This document shows, piece by piece, positions 60,374-64,000 of a stretch of DNA of 64,000 nucleotides. The notes under the pieces were generated by a model that was not told the origin of the DNA, ran no database searches, and was given only the letters and a program-made list of their open reading frames with translations. Position 1 is the first letter of the stretch. Each line of letters begins with the position of its first letter. The position numbers were made by a program, and so were the translations under genes. The DNA is taken from NCBI RefSeq assembly GCF_014203715.1, contig NZ_JACHJP010000010.1, forward strand, positions 62,001 through 126,000. The letters are read 5' to 3'. Source of the stretch: Streptosporangium saharense (GTDB lineage Bacteria > Actinomycetota > Actinomycetes > Streptosporangiales > Streptosporangiaceae).

Positions 60374-60733
60374 TCCCGGGGTCGTCGCTACGGATTATGG
60401 GTGTGCCCTCCGGGATTTCCCCGGCGCGCGGAGGCCTTGGCACCAAAGCGTTATGCGATAATTAGACATATATCCATGAATCACCTGAATGCTTTCTTGT
60501 GATTTGTGTGGGATTTCGCGGCTCATGTGATGATTTCGGCAGGCGAGCCGCCCGGTCCTGACGGGGAGAGCGTTCCCAGTGTCTGGACATGTCATCCTTT
60601 TGAGGGCTTTGGAGGAATCAACCCCTCGACGGTGATGTTGTCGCCAGGAGGAGACCCGTACGGGATCCCGGCGGGTACCGGGCTTAGGCTTGGCCCCCAG
60701 CCGGAGCGGACAGATGTGAGGAGGTGACGACCC
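60374..60733 (+). other. moaA upstream region
   Basis: The region is AT-rich up to about 60540. A -10-like TAGGCT lies at 60684-60689, and inverted repeats (CCCGTACGGG and CCCGG...CCGGG) at about 60656-60681 could form leader hairpins. I did not recognise a molybdenum-cofactor riboswitch. A 73-codon open frame (60506-60727) ends 7 nt before moaA but has weak GC3 bias and is not called. Confidence 0.4.
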
Positions 60734-61723
60734 ATGCTGCGGGACTCGTTCGGCCGGGTGGCGACTGACCTGCGGGTGTCCCTCACGGACCGCTGCAACC
60801 TGCGCTGTTCCTACTGCATGCCCCCGGAGGGGCTTGAGTGGCTGCCGAAACCCGAGCTGCTGACCGCCGACGAGATCGTCAGGCTGGTGACCCTCGCCGT
60901 GGAGCGGCTCGGAGTCACCGAGGTCCGCTACACCGGTGGTGAACCGCTGCTGCGCCGCGAACTGGTCGACATCGTTGCCCGCACCTCGTCCCTGCGCCCG
61001 GCGCCCCAGGTCTCCCTGACCACGAACGGCATCGGGCTGGTCAGGCTGGCCGCGCCCCTGGCCGAGGCGGGTCTGAGCCGGGTCAACGTCTCCCTCGACA
61101 CCCTCGACCGTGAGACGTTCAGGAAGCTCGCCCACCGCGACCGGCTGCACGACGTGCTCGACGGCCTGGCCGCCGCCGACGCCGCGGGACTGCGCCCGGT
61201 GAAGGTCAACTCCGTGCTGATGCGCGGGGTCAACGACCACGAGGCCGCCGCGCTGCTGCGCCACTGCCTGGAGCGGGGCTACGAGCTGCGCTTCATCGAG
61301 CAGATGCCGCTGGACGCCCAGCACGGCTGGAGCAGGGAGAACATGATCACGGCCGAGGAGATCCTCGCCGCGCTGCGCCAGGACTTCGACCTGACGGACG
61401 CCGACCCGGGGGAGCGGGGCAGCGCCCCCGCCGAGCTCTTCCTGGTCGACGGCGGCCCCGCGCGGGTCGGCGTGATCGGCTCGGTCACCCGCCCGTTCTG
61501 CGGCTCCTGCGACCGGGTACGGCTGACCGCCGACGGCCAGGTCCGCAACTGCCTGTTCGCCACCGACGAGTCCGACCTGCGCTCGGCGATGCGCGCGGGC
61601 GCCAGCGACGAGGAGCTCGCCGAGCGCTGGCTGGCCGCGGTGCGGATCAAGAAGGCCGGGCACGGCATCGACGACCCGTCCTTCCTGCAGCCGTCCCGCC
61701 CGATGTCCGCCATCGGCGGATGA
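60734..61723 (+). CDS. moaA: GTP 3',8-cyclase (MoaA)
   Basis: The 329-residue radical-SAM enzyme starts molybdopterin synthesis. The N-terminal cluster ligands are C21, C25 and C28 (DRCNLRCSYCMPPEG); the C-terminal [4Fe-4S] cluster uses C256, C259 and C273 (FCGSCDR, VRNCLF). The protein ends in the Gly-Gly motif (AIGG) needed for catalysis. ATG 60734 follows GAGGAGG. mobA overlaps the end by 4 nt. Confidence 0.97.
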   Translation: MLRDSFGRVATDLRVSLTDRCNLRCSYCMPPEGLEWLPKPELLTADEIVRLVTLAVERLGVTEVRYTGGEPLLRRELVDIVARTSSLRPAPQVSLTTNGIGLVRLAAPLAEAGLSRVNVSLDTLDRETFRKLAHRDRLHDVLDGLAAADAAGLRPVKVNSVLMRGVNDHEAAALLRHCLERGYELRFIEQMPLDAQHGWSRENMITAEEILAALRQDFDLTDADPGERGSAPAELFLVDGGPARVGVIGSVTRPFCGSCDRVRLTADGQVRNCLFATDESDLRSAMRAGASDEELAERWLAAVRIKKAGHGIDDPSFLQPSRPMSAIGG

Positions 61724-62295
61724 CCGCGCGTCACGACGCCTGCGTCCTCGCGGGCGGTATGGCGAGAAGGCTCGGCGGCCGGGACAAACCCGGCCTGCGC
61801 GTCGGAGGACGCCCGCTGGTCGAGCGGGTCGCGGCGGCCGTCCCCGGCGCGGAGCGACTGATCGTCGTCGGCGCCCCCCGCCCCGGCCTGCCCGGCGCCG
61901 TCTTCCTGCGCGAGGACCCCCCGGGCTCGGGCCCCGTCCCCGCGCTGCGGGCGGGCATGACCGCGGTCACCGCCCCCTGGGTCGTCCTGCTCGCCGCCGA
62001 CCTGCCGTTCCTGACGCCCGGACACGTCTCGGCCCTGCTCGACGCGGCCGAGGGAGCCGCGGGCGCGGTGCTCCTCGACGACGAGGACAGACCGCAGTGG
62101 CTCGCCGGAGTCTGGCGTACGGCCCGGCTCACCAGGGCGCTCGACGGCTACGAGGGACGGTCGCTGCACGGGCTGCTCGGCCCGCTCGAACCCGTCGGGC
62201 TCCGCCTTCCCGGCAGACCGTGGTTCGATTGCGACACGCCGGATGATCTGTTGCGTGCCGGAGGCGACGCGCCGGGCACGGCGGCACCGGCATGA
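61720..62295 (+). CDS. mobA: Molybdenum cofactor guanylyltransferase-like protein
   Basis: The 191-residue protein has the nucleotidyltransferase start CVLAGGMARRLGGRDKPGLRVGG and the LLAADLPFLTP metal-binding segment of MobA, and ends with FDCDTPDDLLRA. It attaches GMP to molybdopterin. ATG 61720 overlaps the moaA stop by 4 nt, so the two are coupled. MocA-type cytidylyltransferase is a less likely alternative. Confidence 0.93.
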   Translation: MTARHDACVLAGGMARRLGGRDKPGLRVGGRPLVERVAAAVPGAERLIVVGAPRPGLPGAVFLREDPPGSGPVPALRAGMTAVTAPWVVLLAADLPFLTPGHVSALLDAAEGAAGAVLLDDEDRPQWLAGVWRTARLTRALDGYEGRSLHGLLGPLEPVGLRLPGRPWFDCDTPDDLLRAGGDAPGTAAPA

Positions 62296-62346
62296 CCGCG
62301 TGGGCACCCCGCCCGCGCGCGGACGACCACGGACGAGGAGTGAGCG

Positions 62347-62586
62347 ATGAACGTGCTGGCGGAGTGGACCGAGCTGGTCTGCCGGGAACTCGGCATCGAC
62401 CCGGCGCGGGTCGACAGGGACGCCGTGCTCGACCTGACGAAGGAGGTCGCCCACGGGGTGGCGCGCCCCGCGGCTCCGCTGACGGCCTACCTGCTCGGAC
62501 TGGCCCAGGGAGCGGGCACGGCGAACGAGGACACGCTTGAGCGACTAGTCGAGCTCGCGAAGAACTGGGAGAAGACCGAGGACTGA
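62347..62586 (+). CDS. DUF6457-domain protein
   Basis: The 79-residue helical protein matches DUF6457, a small actinobacterial family usually encoded after mobA and sometimes fused to it. Typical segments are DLTKEVAHGVARPAAPLTAYLLGLA and LERLVELAKNWE. The role is unknown but the conserved position points to molybdenum-cofactor metabolism. ATG 62347 is preceded by GAGGAGTGAG. Confidence 0.9.
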   Translation: MNVLAEWTELVCRELGIDPARVDRDAVLDLTKEVAHGVARPAAPLTAYLLGLAQGAGTANEDTLERLVELAKNWEKTED

Positions 62587-62591
62587 GGCCT

Positions 62592-62711
62592 GAAAAGAGA
62601 AGGGCGACGCCGGGTGGTTACGGGGGCAAACCACCCGGCGTCGCTTCATCGGCGTTCCGACGGGGGCCCGGAACGCCGGCACCAGTGCCCCGACGGGGGA
62701 CCAGGGCACTT
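62592..62711 (-). ncRNA. 6C-like structured RNA
   Basis: Read on the minus strand, three hairpins in a row have C-rich loops ending in CCCCCGT: 62710-62684 (stem AGTGCCC/GGGCACT), 62677-62651 (stem GGCGTTCC/GGAACGCC) and a terminator hairpin 62644-62604 (16-bp stem, loop TGCCCCCGT) followed by a pyrimidine-rich tail. This fits the actinobacterial 6C RNA, whose defining hairpins carry C-rich loops, although here each loop has five rather than six Cs. A minus-strand promoter (TTGACG 62744-62749, TACGCT 62718-62723, 20-bp spacer) lies at the right place. On the plus strand the long stem also serves as terminator for DUF6457. Confidence 0.72.
62604..62644. terminator. 16-bp hairpin terminator shared by the 6C-like RNA and DUF6457
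   Basis: A perfect 16-bp stem (62604-62619 with 62629-62644) with a 9-nt loop. It can end the moaA-mobA-DUF6457 transcript on the plus strand and the 6C-like RNA on the minus strand. Confidence 0.85.
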
Positions 62712-62717
62712 GCTTAA

Positions 62718-62749
62718 AGCGTACACCTCCAACCCCTGAGATGCGTCAA
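62718..62749 (-). promoter_or_regulatory. Promoter of the 6C-like RNA
   Basis: Minus strand: -35 TTGACG (62744-62749) and -10 TACGCT (62718-62723). The 20-bp spacer is longer than ideal. Transcription should start near 62711, just before the first hairpin. Confidence 0.5.
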
Positions 62750-62756
62750 GAGTTAG

Positions 62757-63068
62757 TCACGACCCGATCTCGCGTCGGTGGCGTGGAATCTCGTTCTGGC
62801 TGTCATCCGTAATGTCGAAGGTGCTTTCCGCCCCGCGACGCGGTGCGTTGGCCCCGATCACGGCAACGTACGGTAAAAAGATCGCACCGGCGAAGAGCAG
62901 CAGCCGTACGGGCAGCGGGGCGGGCACGGTGAAGGCGAGGACGAGGCAGAGCAGCCGGATCCCCATCTTGATGAGGTAGTTCCGCTCGCGCCTGCCGATG
63001 TCCTCGCTCAGGGAGGGCTGCGCGTTGGTCACCTGGTGGACCTGCTGGCGTCTGTGCCATTTCCTCAC
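62757..63068 (-). CDS. DUF3099-domain membrane protein
   Basis: The 103-residue protein has the DUF3099 signature VTNAQPSLSEDIGRRERNYLI followed by two hydrophobic segments (about 37-53 and 56-71) and NAPRRG. Its function is unknown; it is widespread in actinobacteria. GTG 63068 is the first start; a later GTG beginning VTNAQPSL is possible. The stop lies only 8 bp from the -35 of the 6C-like RNA, so readthrough between them is conceivable. Confidence 0.88.
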   Translation of the reverse strand: MRKWHRRQQVHQVTNAQPSLSEDIGRRERNYLIKMGIRLLCLVLAFTVPAPLPVRLLLFAGAIFLPYVAVIGANAPRRGAESTFDITDDSQNEIPRHRREIGS

Positions 63069-63141
63069 CCCTCCAACCTAGACCTCGCCTCCGGCGAGGG
63101 TGAAAGCGCGTGCGACCATGGCCTTCGGCAAGGAGGTCGCG

Positions 63142-63354
63142 ATGACGGATCGTACGTACCGGGTGACCGAGATCGTGGGCACGTCGGAGGAGAGCATCGA
63201 GGCGGCCGTGCGCAACGGCGTCCGGCGTGCCGCGCAGACCCTGCGTCACCTCGACTGGTTCGAGGTGACCGAGGTCAGGGGGCACATCGTGGACGGGGAG
63301 ATCGGGCACTTCCAGGTCGGCCTGAAGGTCGGCTTCCGCCTTGAGGACACCTGA
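63142..63354 (+). CDS. Dodecin
   Basis: The 70-residue protein is a dodecin, a small flavin-storing protein that forms dodecamers. It has the pattern YRVTEIVGTSEESIEAAVRNGV, the flavin-stacking Trp in LDWFEV, and the C-terminal GHFQVGLKVGFRLE. ATG 63142 has AAGGAGG 5 nt upstream. Confidence 0.95.
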   Translation: MTDRTYRVTEIVGTSEESIEAAVRNGVRRAAQTLRHLDWFEVTEVRGHIVDGEIGHFQVGLKVGFRLEDT

Positions 63355-63367
63355 CCTGAGACACCCG

Positions 63368-63395
63368 GGGCCGTCCCGGCGTGGGAGGACGGCCC
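63368..63395. terminator. Hairpin terminator between dodecin and TldD/PmbA genes
   Basis: GGGCCGTCC (63368-63376) pairs with GGACGGCCC (63387-63395) around a 10-nt loop, between two convergent stop codons. Confidence 0.8.
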
Positions 63396-63405
63396 AGAAC
63401 GATCG

Positions 63406-64000
63406 TCAGCTTGCCTGGCTGACCGTCGACATGTTGAAGTCGGGGACCCGCATCGCGGGCATGACGGCGCGGGTGAAGTAGTCGCTCCACTCGCGGGGCA
63501 GGGTCGGCTCTGAGGCGCCGACCTCGGTGACGCGGCCGAGCAGGCCCACCGGGCTCTCGTTGAAGCGGAAGTTGTTCACCTCGCCCACGACCTCGCCGTT
63601 CTCGACCAGGTAGACGCCGTCACGGGTCAGGCCAGTCAGCAGCAGGCTCTGCGGATCGACCTCGCGGATGTACCACAGGCACGTCAGCAGCAGCCCGCGC
63701 TCGGTCGAGGCGACCATCTCGTCGAGCGAGCGGCCGTCCCCCGGCCCCGTCATGATCAGGTTGTCCGTCGCCGGGGTCACCGGCAGGTTGGTCAGCTCCG
63801 CCGAGTGCCTGGTCTGCAGCAGGCTCGCCAGCCTGCCGTCCGTGATCCAGCCGGTCGGCGCCAGCGGCAGCCCGTTGTCGAAGACCGAGCTCTGCCTGCT
63901 CGACGAGTGCGCCACCACGAAGGGCGCGGACTCGACGCCGGGCGCCCAGGGGTCGCTGCCCAGGCCGACGGGCAGCGGGCAGAGCGTGTCCCCGACGCGG
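63406..64000 (-). CDS. TldD/PmbA-family protein, C-terminal part (5' end outside window)
   Basis: About 197 residues are visible, reading into the window edge without a start. Segments such as LLLTCLWYIREVDPQSLLLTGLTRDGVYLVENGEVVGEV and FRFNESPVGLLGRV are typical of the C-terminal half of TldD/PmbA (TldE) proteins, which form a metallopeptidase complex that trims peptides such as microcin precursors. In actinobacteria tldD and tldE homologues are normally adjacent; the partner would lie outside the window. Confidence 0.88.
   Translation of the reverse strand, partial: RVGDTLCPLPVGLGSDPWAPGVESAPFVVAHSSSRQSSVFDNGLPLAPTGWITDGRLASLLQTRHSAELTNLPVTPATDNLIMTGPGDGRSLDEMVASTERGLLLTCLWYIREVDPQSLLLTGLTRDGVYLVENGEVVGEVNNFRFNESPVGLLGRVTEVGASEPTLPREWSDYFTRAVMPAMRVPDFNMSTVSQAS

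Noticed and set aside
57456-60461. 1001-codon open frame on the plus strand
   Set aside because: It crosses ubiA (in another frame), rtcB and a hypothetical gene on the opposite strand; the product is low-complexity and lacks any motif.
60506-60727. 73-codon open frame ending 7 nt before moaA, considered as a RiPP precursor for the radical-SAM enzyme
   Set aside because: Third-position GC is clearly lower than in real genes here, it has no ribosome-binding site, and moaA has all canonical MoaA features including the C-terminal Gly-Gly, so no peptide-modifying role is indicated.
60600-60733. Possible molybdenum-cofactor riboswitch upstream of moaA
   Set aside because: Inverted repeats are present but I could not match the conserved Moco RNA sequence elements; a covariance-model search would decide.

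Overview
The window is GC-rich DNA with strong G/C bias at third codon positions, many GTG starts and ATGA/GTGA gene overlaps. It carries actinobacterial marker genes: a complete SUF operon led by sufR, DUF3099, DUF6457, a 6C-like RNA, an actinobacterial VLRF1 protein and iron boxes of the DtxR/IdeR type. It looks like the chromosome of a filamentous actinomycete, plausibly Streptosporangiaceae (for example Nonomuraea or Streptosporangium); the family is inference. The block ctaA - ABC exporter - sufRBD-Rieske-CSUT - ABC-F - small HTH gene - enoyl-CoA hydratase has a counterpart around Rv1456c-Rv1473A of Mycobacterium tuberculosis, so much of the first half is conserved core. I saw no prophage, insertion sequence, CRISPR array, rRNA or tRNA.

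Layout. 1-1.7 kb: SanA/YdcF-like protein (partial) and heme A synthase. 1.8-7.5 kb: a hydroxyproline catabolic operon (three-component D-hydroxyproline dehydrogenase, deaminase, epimerase) with a GntR regulator. 7.5-11.2 kb: EamA exporter, an ABC-2 drug-type exporter, a VOC protein. 11.4-18.1 kb: the SUF iron-sulfur assembly operon with an iron box ahead of sufR and a strong terminator. 18.3-21.5 kb: DEAD-box helicase, hisE, hisG. 21.5-25 kb: ABC exporter plus DesK/DesR-like two-component system. 25-28.4 kb: siderophore-interacting protein with an iron box, a SnoaL-like protein, a degenerate EAL-CBS protein, and an acVLRF1 peptidyl-tRNA hydrolase. 28.4-33.5 kb: an ABC-F ribosome factor behind a possible leader-peptide attenuator, a small HTH protein, enoyl-CoA hydratase, ABC exporter. 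33.4-36.3 kb: sulfotransferase, LD-carboxypeptidase, an unknown protein.

36.4-44.8 kb is the most unusual region. It holds an Hsp70-like ATPase whose substrate-binding domain is replaced by a large unknown domain, two tandem dynamin-like GTPases, an ECF-type sigma factor, a membrane-anchored GrpE-like protein, and an 82-residue protein made of five DxDGDG calcium-loop-like repeats. I propose that they form one membrane-associated chaperone/GTPase module.

44.9-54.8 kb: GH15 glycosidase, a YczE membrane protein divergent from its MocR-type regulator with repeated candidate operators, a TRIC channel, a POT transporter, an acyl-CoA synthetase, two secreted proteins. 54.9-58.5 kb: a compact type III polyketide locus (PKS, ICMT-like methyltransferase, FAD oxidoreductase, UbiA prenyltransferase), probably for an alkylresorcinol or prenylated quinone. 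58.6-64 kb: RtcB ligase, moaA-mobA-DUF6457, a minus-strand 6C-like RNA, DUF3099, dodecin and a partial TldD/PmbA protein. Several genes carry a TANNNT hexamer exactly 7 nt upstream of the start codon, pointing to frequent leaderless transcription.
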